Assembly (NCBI GenBank): GCA_028274465.1
Contig: CM051456.1
Location: forward strand, 112,645,397-112,709,396
Source: Plantago ovata
Taxonomy: Eukaryota > Streptophyta > Magnoliopsida > Lamiales > Plantaginaceae
Direction of reading: 5' to 3'
DNA length: 64,000 bases
Part shown: one piece after another, positions 12,301 through 21,946 of the stretch
How the letters are laid out: the number at the start of each line of letters is the position of its first letter
Numbering within the stretch: position 1 is the first letter of the stretch
The notes under the pieces: model-generated
Seen by the model: only the letters and a program-made list of their open reading frames with translations
Told to the model about the DNA's origin: nothing
The model's database searches: none
Made by a program: the position numbers and the translations under genes

Positions 12301-13810
12301 GTGTTTGCCACATTGGGTGGTATGCATATCACAGAGATGTAATCTTGAGTGAACACAAGCGTTAACGAGATGAAACCAAGTATCATCAACTCTGCCACAC
12401 CAAAGCCGAAGTTAAGGAACAAGGGACATTTCATTCATAAAGCTTGAACTGTAGCTAGAAATCATAATCTATAGGATTCTATATATCATACCCTCTTTAA
12501 CTTTCTCCAATGCCTCATATAGAGCTCTCTTGTGCCTCTCGTTTAACCACTGTACAATAAGCAACATTTTATCAGGTAAACACTTGGGAGAACATATAAT
12601 CTTAGAACAAAAGCCATGCCGTCAAATGTCAAGATACCCGGGTACTTGCTGACATACAGTAGTATATATTAGGCCAAAAACACCAAACATTTTGGGAAAA
12701 AAGTAGCTTTCAACAAGCCAAATGCGAAAGTCTACAGTGATTCAATCACACACCCTACTGGGATTCGATCAATTTCAATACTTACTGAAACCAAGTCAAA
12801 CCACTTAGTAAATAGCTAGGCAGCCATAAAAATAAAACCAGTTGAGGCGTTAACTAAAACTCAGTTAAGATTAGTCTCATTATACATGTCCAACTTTGAG
12901 AAGAAGCATTTAATATCGAAGGCAACAGAGATGATTAAAATAACAGCACATACACCAGCAACAGCCCAAGTAGGCATCTGTTCAAGATTTCTCGCCTTAT
13001 ATTCATCCGACATCGTAAATGGAACCCCAAGCAATCAATGAAGAAACAAAAAGTCCCTTAATGTAAACTCAAAACATATCAGAAACAGCGCGTTGTTTGA
13101 GAAATTGGCTACTGAAGACGAACGAGTGTTTATATGAATATAGAAGGAATGCTGGTGACAACATATTAGGCCATATAAACAACAGTTTGTCAGGTAAATA
13201 CTTGAGAGAACATATAATCTTAGAATACAGGCCATCAAACGTCTAGATATGTCGGCTACTTGCTAGTAACATATATTAGGCCAAAAAAAACACATAAAAA
13301 GAAATCTTCTGTGCACTCAACCAACCGAATATGAAGGCCTACAATGATTACTTAATGAAACCAAAGCAAACCAATCAGGAAATTTATTAGTACTCTTCCT
13401 CTTAAGTATGAACAAGCACAAACAAGATAAACAAACAAAGCAGACTTAGTAAACAGCTAGGCATGAAAAATCAGATGATGGTAGAATTTTCTCAGGCACA
13501 AAACAACAAAAGGTGATTCAAATGATCAAATCCCAGCAAGATCAAGAGATGTTAGTTATTATTATTACTGCAAAGAGCGTATATTTAGTCAACTGTAACA
13601 AAATCCAATCAGAAAAAACAGCTATTTATAGAGTAAAAAAGGTGTAAGCTAAAACCCAAGATAAATCTCATATATACATACATGTCCAACTTTGTGAAGA
13701 AACTTCTCCAAGGCAATAGAGATGATTATAATCCCAGCACATACACCAGCAACGGCCCATGTAGGTGTCAGTTCAAGATTTCTGGCCTTTGAATCATCTT
13801 TATCCGACAT
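9327..13810 (-). CDS. MLO-like seven-transmembrane protein, clade III type
   Basis: Fifteen exons: 13682-13810, 12492-12549, 12237-12391, 11686-11805, 11470-11530, 11265-11353, 11080-11154, 10885-10973, 10733-10782, 10595-10635, 10317-10490, 10169-10204, 10003-10070, 9862-9922, 9327-9718; about 532 residues. MLO proteins are plasma-membrane calmodulin-binding proteins, recently described as Ca2+ channels; clade III members (AtMLO5/7/8/9/10) act in pollen tubes and synergids. The start [18 protein letters not shown], then LKKW-equivalent [96 protein letters not shown] and the calmodulin-binding [13 protein letters not shown] are in order, and the tail ends [15 protein letters not shown], a clade III feature. 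Every exon phase fits except the last, where one G is missing in the C-run 9627-9631 (plus strand). The first extracellular loop is short ([21 protein letters not shown]). Confidence 0.93.
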
Positions 13811-13850
13811 TGTAAACAATGATCAAAAAAACAAAAGGAGAGACCCTTTT
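12552..13850 (-). repeat. Tandem duplication around MLO exon 1
   Basis: Units of roughly 12552-13064 and 13170-13850 share the same order of text, for example ACTTG(G/A)GAGAACATATAATC and TATATTAGGCCAAAAA near the left ends, and the exon 1 sequence near the right ends. The right unit carries the working exon 1; the left unit lies in intron 1 and carries the decayed exon copy. Divergence is considerable, so the event is not recent. Confidence 0.8.
12886..13013 (-). pseudogene. Decayed second copy of MLO exon 1 inside intron 1
   Basis: The copy begins [16 protein letters not shown] and continues [17 protein letters not shown], against [18 protein letters not shown] and [17 protein letters not shown] in the working exon. 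After this a five-base insertion shifts the frame before the KVGH end, although a GT at the old donor position is kept. It could still be used as an alternative transcription start or spliced in as a poison exon, but cannot supply a normal N-terminus as it stands. Confidence 0.8.
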
Positions 13851-13999
13851 TTTCAATTGCCTAATGATGATCAAAAAAAGTAGCTAGCTAGCTTTACAAT
13901 TGACTTCCAAAAAGTACACAGTAGTACTAAACTTAAAATGGAAATATATGATTGAAGAAGAGAATGAATGGATTGAAACGTGCATGAGATTGGATTGAG

Positions 14000-14010
14000 T
14001 TATATATACT
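14000..14010 (-). promoter_or_regulatory. Possible TATA box of the MLO gene
   Basis: On the minus strand the text reads AGTATATATAACTC about 190 bases upstream of the MLO start codon. Position and composition suit a plant TATA box, but no transcript start is known. Confidence 0.35.
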
Positions 14011-14984
14011 CTGAGAATTCAAGAAACACAGCGTTGAATTTTACATTGTTTGAAAAGTATGAGGGGAGCAAGTTGGCTACTTGGCAGCTACAAGCCTACA
14101 ACAACAATACAATGATAGAAATGGACCCATTAAGAGAAGACTACTGAAAGACCCCAATTGTTTAATTGGGAGTTTAGGTAAAGAGAATGATTCATCCCTT
14201 TTTTAACCACTCACAAAGTATCATGGACACTTAATAAACCTACATAAAACTTTAATAGTATTATTAAAATAATGTAAATAAATTTTATTTATGAAAATAT
14301 ATACTCAAATGGTTAGCGAATTGGTTAGTGAATTTTACATGTCCTGATTTACAAAAAGATCTAACCATTTCCTGATTTACAAAATTCGCTAACCATTTGA
14401 GTAATATATATATCTAGTTTTTTTTTTTTTTTTAAACTAACTTTATGTTTGACAGTTTATTTTTCTACCATGATACTTGCTATTTTCACAGGTCTTGCTT
14501 GTTGGGAAAGAAAGGTGTGTGAATTATTTACAAGTTAGAAGGTAGTTTATGTATGAATTTGTGTGTTAATGCTTGGATTAAAGAACAAGTCAACTGGCTG
14601 TTACTCCTAGTTAATTCTCTCTGGTAATGGCATTAATGTGTACATACAGACTCCAGAGATGGATTAAGCGAGCTACCGTAAGCAGTCAAATCCAGTGGCT
14701 TGGCTTACCAATTCGGTACTCCACTTCGTTTTCAATCACTCTCTTCTTTAATGCTCTGCCAAATTACCGAGTACATATCGACATACATATTGAATTCATA
14801 GGAGTAGTTGAGTACGTCACTGGGTAATGTTCACGATGATATAAAACTAGTTGATGTCAGTTTCTCCTTTCGGAGCCTGAAGAACAAGTTTTGAAATGCA
14901 CATTTATCCGTGTAGCCTATGTAGCTAGATGTTGCTCGAAGGAAAGTTCTATCCTTGATTCTGAGAATACAACCAATAGCTACA
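14011..14984. other. Intergenic, MLO upstream region
   Basis: AT-rich sequence with the hairpin at 14301-14405 and T-rich tract at 14420-14433. A short open stretch around 14627-14827 has no recognisable similarity and I do not call it a gene. Confidence 0.4.
14301..14405. repeat. Imperfect inverted repeat (hairpin)
   Basis: The left arm ACTCAAATGGTTAGCGAATT (from 14303) is matched by the reverse complement of the right arm AATTCGCTAACCATTTGAGT (ending about 14402). Inner partial repeats of TGGTTAG and CCTGATTTAC also occur. It could be the remains of a small palindromic transposon. Confidence 0.7.
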
Positions 14985-15530
14985 AACGATATCGTTCGGA
15001 TCGAATACGAATTAGTCAATTCGGATTAGATCGAATAAAGCCTAAATATTATTTTTGGTTAGATCGGATCGGATTATGTTTGAAATTCAGATCTTGATCG
15101 GATTAGAAATTAATTTATTCGAATCATAAATTTCTTGTCATTTTGGATTGGATTAGTTCGGATCGGATCAATTCGGATTCAGTGATAATTGAATATTTGA
15201 ATGCAAATTTATTTTTATAATGGAAATTTATAAATTGTTACAATTTCAAAATTGAAATATAAGTTGGTTAATGATAAAATCTTAAATTATAGATGAAATT
15301 AGTTATATTTTCCTTACAAATTTAATTCGATTGACTCCCGATCAGATGAGTTCGGATCATATTTAATTCGGATCGGATGTGTTTCGGATCCAATTTATTC
15401 GAATAAGTTCGGATCAAATTAATTCACGGTGATTTCAGGTCAAAATTCGGACAGACAACCAAAATATTTCGGTTGAGACTTCGAATTGCGGATCAGATTC
15501 GGATGTACTTTTCCATATCTACCAATAGCA
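14985..15530 (+). repeat. CGGAT-rich dispersed repeat, copy 1
   Basis: The stretch is dense in TTCGGATCGGAT-like words at both ends, around an AT-rich core with ATGGAAATTTATAAATT. It aligns over most of its length with the reverse complement of 54590-55165, including the core and the terminal ACCAAAATATTTCG word; a shorter third piece lies at 31850-32030. These properties indicate a dispersed repeat family rather than a simple satellite. Transposition mechanism is unknown. Confidence 0.75.
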
Positions 15531-15549
15531 TAGGAAAGTTATGAGAATA

Positions 15550-15651
15550 CTTGCACTTGGGTCCCATCTCGCCCCAAATTTTCCATGGCGAAGCCATCAG
15601 TATTTAAAGTTTAAACACACAAAATTAGTGGGGGTGGGACCCAAGTGCAAG
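15550..15651. repeat. Hairpin with a perfect 17-bp stem
   Basis: CTTGCACTTGGGTCCCA at 15550-15566 is the exact reverse complement of 15635-15651. The pairing continues imperfectly inward (CCCCAAATTTT against AAAATTAGTGGGGG). The loop is under 70 bases. It may be a miniature transposon or a small-RNA-producing foldback. Confidence 0.75.
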
Positions 15652-16919
15652 AGATGGTTTTGTGGGGATGGGTGGCGACCGGCGATACATTGCCATGAGT
15701 TCTTGATATAATTTAAGTACATGGATTTTGCATCTTTCAAAAGTGAATGGCATGTCCACGGAATATTTTGTCGTTACGGATATTTCAGATAACCCCAGCT
15801 GAGAATAATGAAATGGAGTTGGTGAGAAAACTTGACCGGAAGATAAACATCTGCAAGCGAACCGTGATTATAGTGGCAGAGTGTAACTACACGGATTTGT
15901 TCAAATTTATCTTGTAGACAAAGTTATCTCTGTCGGGTAATTAAAACGGGTCGGTACGTAGCATTTATTGCATGGTGTAACATAATTCTTCATTGATAAT
16001 TAATGACTCTAATTAAATATATATTGGGATACGCGTAGTCCCGTGGTATATTGTTTACTGCACAAGTGCACATTCTAATTTGGAATTTTGCTCAGGATAA
16101 GTAGAATTAGTTGGTAGATTATGTGAGAATAAGTTGGTATATAGACTTGTTGTTACAGCTGATTTTGACAGAATTTGAATTAATATTGGAAGATGAGATC
16201 GAATTAATCAATTAAGTTGACATGTATAAATTCAAAATATGGTAACAGTAGCATTTTATTGAACTGCTAATTAGTCTATATATATTGACTCTATTCTCGT
16301 AATCTCGTTTGCCTGCCTGCCAGTATTATTTTTCCAATTTATAACTGACAAACAATGATCTTCTCATGATCAAGGAATAACATTATTTTATTTATATTGG
16401 ATCAAATAAGATTAATTAAATAAAGAAAAATACACAAGTTCTATACTGTATATATTCTAGTAGCTACCAAGAAGAAGGAAAGAATCAACACATCGATCAC
16501 GATGGACACGGCTGAATAATAGTTGGATGGTTTGGCTACCGCCTACCATTACAAAGCAGCATTTTAATTATTTAATTTTATTAAATGTAATGTATATTTT
16601 AATAATTTTATGTATGAACATGCTGAGTAATTGGGTTGAGATCAAGACAAAAAGACTTGGTCAAGTCAATTTCGGCAGTTCTCTTTGGAGATGGAGGACT
16701 TCTAACTTTAGCCCTTCGCTTGCTTGGATCACACGAGTATATATTACGTACCCCCTGTGATGATTTATTGCTCCAATAGAATAAAGTGAGTGTCCCTAAT
16801 TCGACCGAAATGCTGACCTTTTCCGCTAGCGTAATTACTATTTTTTTAATCTGTAATTTTCTGTTTTTTTTTATACATGAGTAACGTATTCGGTCAGTTT
16901 AAACTCTAAAATTTTCAGG
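15652..16919. other. Intergenic, no recognised feature
   Basis: AT-rich sequence without a convincing coding region or repeat. It leads into the 5'-truncated LINE. Confidence 0.4.
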
Positions 16920-18510
16920 CATTACAATAACAAGAGAGACGAATATGGCCCTCTTGGCAAAGGAGGGTTGGAAGCTCTTCAAAGGGGACTCTAACCTGTG
17001 GAACGCCTTCTGTCTTAAAAAGTATCTCAAAGAGAGAAGCCTACTGGACTATGACTTAAAGGGCCTGGAATCTAATACGTTCAAGGGTGTGGTTCGTAGC
17101 TGCCAAGCTCTGAAGAATGTTTTTGGATGGCGAATTGGCAATGGGGCGAAAATTTCCTTTTGGTTTGATCGATGGATGGGTACAGAAACCATAGCTGAGC
17201 GCTTGGGGGATCAGATTGAGGACAGAGACCTACTGCTAAAAGTTTCTGATGTATGGGATGTTGAGGAGGGATGGAAGCTTGATGATCTCGCAACAACTAT
17301 TCCACCAGAACTCCGTCGGTGTATTTGTGCCTTTCCTATGCCTCTTGCGGTACATGGGGAAGATTTACAGACTTTCTTAGGTGATGGCAGCGGTAAGTTC
17401 ACTTGCAGAACGGCGTACCAGGTGCTGGAGCTTCAGTCAAGCCTGGAGGGTACTTACCGGAATGACTGGCGTAAGGTCTGGAGCATGAAGTGCCCTGCAA
17501 AACTTCAATACTTCATCTGGCTATGCTTTCATGGCCGACTAGCAACCAAGGCACTGCTCCTTGAACGACATATCACGGATTCCGCAGTCTGCAACAGGTG
17601 TGTTAACGCGCCAGAAACAGTGGAGCACTTGCTACGGTCCTGCAATGCAGCAAGGAGCGTTTGGGAACACTGTATTAGTCCGACTCAATATCTTGAATTT
17701 ATGGCGATTCCTCAAGAAGATTGGCTGAATGAGAATTTGTTTAGGAGGCGTTTTCACAACATTTTAGCGCCGACGGCGCCCTGGCAACTGGTGTTCCTAG
17801 CATGCGTGTGGCATATCTGGAAATCTCGCAATGAGTACGTGTTTCGGCATAAAACTCTCCCTGTTCGTGTAGTGGCTTTCAGGATCAAGGCCTATATTCT
17901 GGAGATGGAGCCGGTTTTCGGGATCCAAGTACCAGCCGCACAAAATGGGGAGAGGGACAAGGTGGCATGGACGGCTCCACCAACAGGTTGGTGTAAATTG
18001 AATACTGATGCAAGCCTGCTGCAACCTTCGAATGCAGTAGCCGCTGGAGGCCTCTTGAGGGACGAACATGGCCAGTGGATATATGGCTTCTCACAGGAAT
18101 TATTTGGGGTCACTATCAACACAGCAGAGCTGTTGGCTTTGCGTCAAGGTTTGCAGATAGCCTGGAACGGCGACTGCCAAGGATCATGGTGGAGACGGAT
18201 TCGGAGGTTGTCTACAAACTGGTAAAGGCCACGAACACGTCAGAGCACCCGCTACAGAACTTACTTGAGGATGTGCGGAGTTTTCTTCGCCGTCCCTGGG
18301 AGAGCATTTTGCAACATACTAAACGTGAGGGGAATGCGTGCGCGGATTCCTTGGCCAAGCTAGGACACGAGGTGGATGGGCTCAGCCTTTGGGAGGTGCC
18401 CCCTCCGTCTCTCCTTTCGTTTTTACATAAAGATGTAGAGGACTTGATCCTCGTAGCTTAGTACTCTTTGAGTTTTTTCTTTTCATTCAGAGCAAAAAAA
18501 AAAAAAATAC
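16920..18510 (+). mobile_element. 5'-truncated L1-type LINE (RVT zinc domain plus RNase H)
   Basis: Coding starts with MALLAKEGWKLFKGDSNLW, the post-polymerase region of plant L1 ORF2. It continues through GNGAKISFWFDRWMG, the zinc-binding RVT domain (WSMKCPAKLQYFIWLCFHG, then CNRCVNAPETVEHLLRSC) and RNase H (LNTDASL, AELLALRQGL, ETDSEVV, CADSLAKLGHE), ending DLILVA and a stop at 18461. An A14 tail follows a GAGC box, as in the copy at 2745-3860. The endonuclease and polymerase domains are missing through 5' truncation. One base is lost near 18161-18170, where GGAACGG would need GGGAACGG. No clear target duplication was found, so the left edge is approximate. Confidence 0.88.
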
Positions 18511-18954
18511 TACTACATGACTAAGTTAATTTTTATCTGTTTTTCCCAACAAATAACGTCTCTATTTATTTAATTTTATGTAAAATATAAATTTTAACTA
18601 AATAATTCTGAACTAAATAATTCTAAACTAAATGAAAAATAAAATAAAACTGAGCATGATAAAATCGTCTTTAACTCAAAAAAATGATAAAATCGTCCAA
18701 ACAAATAAGATAAACAAATTGACAAGCTCTATCAATCCACAAACATTTGTATACTTAGTCGACCTTTCTCTCCTTGACATGTAATTGTCCTTCTAGTTCC
18801 TATATCCTATCCTATCATATGAATGAATAAAAGACACCCGTCCGACCCACCCTTGCAAACAATCTCTCTTTAACCCAATCTCTCTCTCCAGTTTGGCGGT
18901 TGCAAACCCTCGTCACCCGATCTGCCCAACCTGCCAATGTATATAATTTTTTTC
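18511..18954. other. Intergenic, no recognised feature
   Basis: AT-rich spacer between the LINE tail and the LTR-like segment; nothing identifiable. Confidence 0.4.
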
Positions 18955-19525
18955 ATATATTTATTATTTGTGGGCCGTGTAGTATGAATTAGGATTTAGG
19001 AATATTTTGGAATCGGACTAGCCTACTTTATTCTTATGGGCTTATGGGTCTTTTGTCTTGGGGCCTAAGTTAGGTTAGGGAATTATTAGAAGATTTATCA
19101 CTATATATAGGGGGTTCTCTAGAGCTTTTCTAATTCATTCAATACACAATTTAGCTAGACAAAAATCATAGAGAGAGTCTAGAGAGAGAGAGAGGGGGCG
19201 GCCGATCCAAAAGGAAGGGGCACTGGCGAGATCGATAGCTAGAGAGGAGAGAACTAGGCTCTGTTCGTCATATACGGTTGAGGAGTACTTGTAAGTTCTT
19301 GTATTCTTCTTGATATAGTGGAAAGATCTCTGACCTCCGTGGACGTAGGATATTCAAATCCGAACCATGTTAAATCTTCTGTATTTCTTTGTTTGCGTTC
19401 GTGCTCTGTTTTCTGTTCGTGGTGCTTGTGTGTGTGGTTAATTGCGTGCAACTGATCTTGGTGGTTTAGTTGATATTGTGAGCTTTGTGTTTTCGTTATA
19501 TGTCATATTGTGACTCAACATTATT
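18955..19525 (+). mobile_element. LTR-like fossil, possibly a solo LTR
   Basis: The stretch has LTR-like order: a TATA motif (CACTATATATAGGGGG) near 19100, a leader with AATTCATTCAATACACAATT, a GAGAGAGAG tract, then GTGGACGTAGG, a word common in Ty1/copia LTRs. No internal domains and no certain ends or target duplication were found. It is therefore a probable old solo LTR or LTR piece; edges are approximate. Confidence 0.4.
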
Positions 19526-20938
19526 TAATATGTTAATTAGGTTTAACATTTTACTATACCTAAGCACCAGTCGTCAAAAGACCCAAAATCTATTTGGCCC
19601 AAATCCACCGTCATCTTCCCCTTCTTCGCATGTGAGCATGAAGTTTTGAAAAGAGGTACTTGTTATTTGTAATACCATTTGTTGATTTCAATTTAAACAT
19701 AGGTTTAGTGGAGGATGTGGACTTTGGTTGGGTGGGAAATTTGTTTATGAGTAAGTTGTGGATCATGAATTAACCACATCACTTGAAAAATGTGATGTAA
19801 CTGATTATGGATCACATTGTCTATCAACTTATCATTTGGAAAGTGTAATCTAACTGATTGTGGATTACATGGTCTATGAACTTACTCATAGAGACCAGGT
19901 CCACGTAAGAATTTTTCGGTTGGGTGTGTGTGCTCAAACGTTAAACGTATGTTTTCAAATTCATTGGGTTGGATCGGGTTAACCCGATTTTGGTGGTATC
20001 TCCAAGTCGAAATGATTAAATCTCAAAACATAAATCAAATTTAGGTTTATTCAAGTGTTTTATCAGTTTTTCTATGTTGACCCGGGATTTGTGTTATTTT
20101 TTTTAAGTGACTATTTAGAAGTTTATCATTCGTTTATTTGGATTATTGGAATACTATGTTGATTATTTTTAACAACCAATGTATTCCTTTTAGCCTTCAT
20201 TGATTCAAATGAAAAAAAAATCTAAATCGAACTGATCCAAGCAGAGCTGATTTGAACATTTGTAAAAAATAAATTTCAACTAAATAAATTAAAATTGATC
20301 TGAATTAGTCAGAGATAGTGAATAGTAAAAATAAATCCTCTAACGAGAAGAAAAAACAAAATTGTAACTTTTGACATTTAAGATCATCTGATCGGAATTG
20401 ATGCTAGCGGCGTAGGACGCCACTCGGCAAGCCCTTTTTAAATCAAATTGTCCAACTTTTAAACGGCTATAAATCAAAAAATAAAAATATAAAACAATAT
20501 TAATAAAAATTACAAATAGTTTTACTTTTCGAGATTTATAAATAGAAACCACTTTTAATTACGTTCAGAGCACCCCATGATATATTCGCAATTTGTTAAA
20601 AAAAAAAAATAGCAAGCACCCATATACCACCAATGGAACTAGTCTACCGGAACAAGTTTGACTATCTTTTTATGTTTCATTTTTAGGATGGGTGGTTAGG
20701 AAGGTGAATATAAAAAATTTCTGAGAGTGAGAAAAAATTAGTATTTGGTATTATTTTGGAGAGTTTAGCATGTAAGGAAAAGTAAAATGATGATGTGTAA
20801 AAGTGAGTTATAAAAGAGAAAGGGAGATAATGAGTTATAGATAGAGAAATAATATAGTGAGATAAAAGAACAAAAATTAAAAGTCTAAAAATCAAAAACG
20901 GAATAGTGTTGAGGGGTGATTCAAAAAGAAAGACAAAG
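19526..20938. other. Intergenic with a short tandem repeat
   Basis: AT-rich sequence. A two-copy repeat of about 53 bases lies at 19779-19885, sharing TAACTGATT(A/G)TGGAT and TCTAT(C/G)AACTTA. The rest shows nothing recognisable. Confidence 0.5.
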
Positions 20939-21392
20939 CTAATTTATCGTAACTCCCCAAAATGAAAATAGAGTCCTGTAATTGTTTGTTTTATGGACCA
21001 AAGGAAAGCCCAACTCCCCTTCCATCCTGAAACACCACAGCTGAATAACCATACCCGCGTTTAGTTGATTTCTCTTCGCAATGTCCTTCCATGTCCCCGT
21101 CAGGGCGTACATTACACTCGATGCCATCTCCCACCTCCGCAGATCTGCTACTACTGTTCCCAAGGTCTCAGATTCTAGCCGCGGTTCTATTATCTTCGCC
21201 TCGATAAAATTTAACCTGTTATTCACACCGCGGCCAACAAGATGCTCCTTCTCCTTACTGGACAAGAAGTTCGCATCCACTATCTGGTTTTAAGGGATCG
21301 ACAAGCGGTTATGTTGGTCGCCCAAATCAGTGGGAGTCAGGGCTTTCTCTATCACCAATTCAATCTCCCCTGACAATTTTTCTGTTCTAATT
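20939..21392 (-). pseudogene. B3 DNA-binding domain gene fragment (REM/DUF313 type)
   Basis: Reading on the minus strand gives EKALTPTDLGDQHNRLSIP, then a stop codon, then in the same frame NQIVDANFLSSKEKEHL, and near the end LRRWEM, ALTGTWKDIAKRNQLNAGM and IQLWCFRMEGELGFPLV. This order (EK.LT.TDL...RLSIP..Q, W..V...N.L..GD.VQLW.FR, FALV) is typical of the small plant B3 proteins related to At2g33720. The in-frame TAA inside the domain and a further stop upstream argue for a pseudogene. It could instead be a translated C-terminal piece starting at the ATG at 21280. Confidence 0.65.
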
Positions 21393-21946
21393 CATATACC
21401 ACGGATGCAACAGAAGCCAAAATATCAAGTGAGGTCCAATTATCTTGTGGTTCTATATGTGCAAAATCTTCAAGGGTGTAGAACTCGGATACAGCCTTCA
21501 TCTCGAGGGACACAGAACGAATTAACGGGTGTCAAATATGGAAGGATTTGAGCTATGAAAAATCCTGGCATAAATAAGGAACATCCGGTTTTCTTGAGTG
21601 TACTGTACTGATATGTAAACGGAGTCCTGTTTGAACTCTTATCTATATGGTTATCATCTAGTAAAAAGGATATCAAGCACTAGCATTATTAGACTTTTCA
21701 TAGGATTAGGGGAAAGTATTCTGTATCTTAAACAAATTGAACAGTGAGACGGTCCAGCCTCTATTTTTGGGCAGATCGGTCCGCCCTCGATTTTCGCAAA
21801 AGACGGTCCGGGGTCAGGGCAATACTGTAAAGAAGCAGTATATATTATTTCTCTACAAAAAAAGAAAAGTTTGAGTGTTTGTCTACGACAAAAAGGAGAA
21901 GTACATGCTAAATCGGTCGGAAACTTGCTAAAGGCCTAAATCGGCA
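21393..21946. other. Intergenic, 3' flank of the strictosidine-like gene
   Basis: No gene or repeat recognised. It presumably includes the 3' UTR of the minus-strand gene that ends at 21947. Confidence 0.4.

Noticed and set aside
14627-14827. 66-codon open frame upstream of the CGGAT repeat
   Set aside because: No recognisable motif and no gene context.
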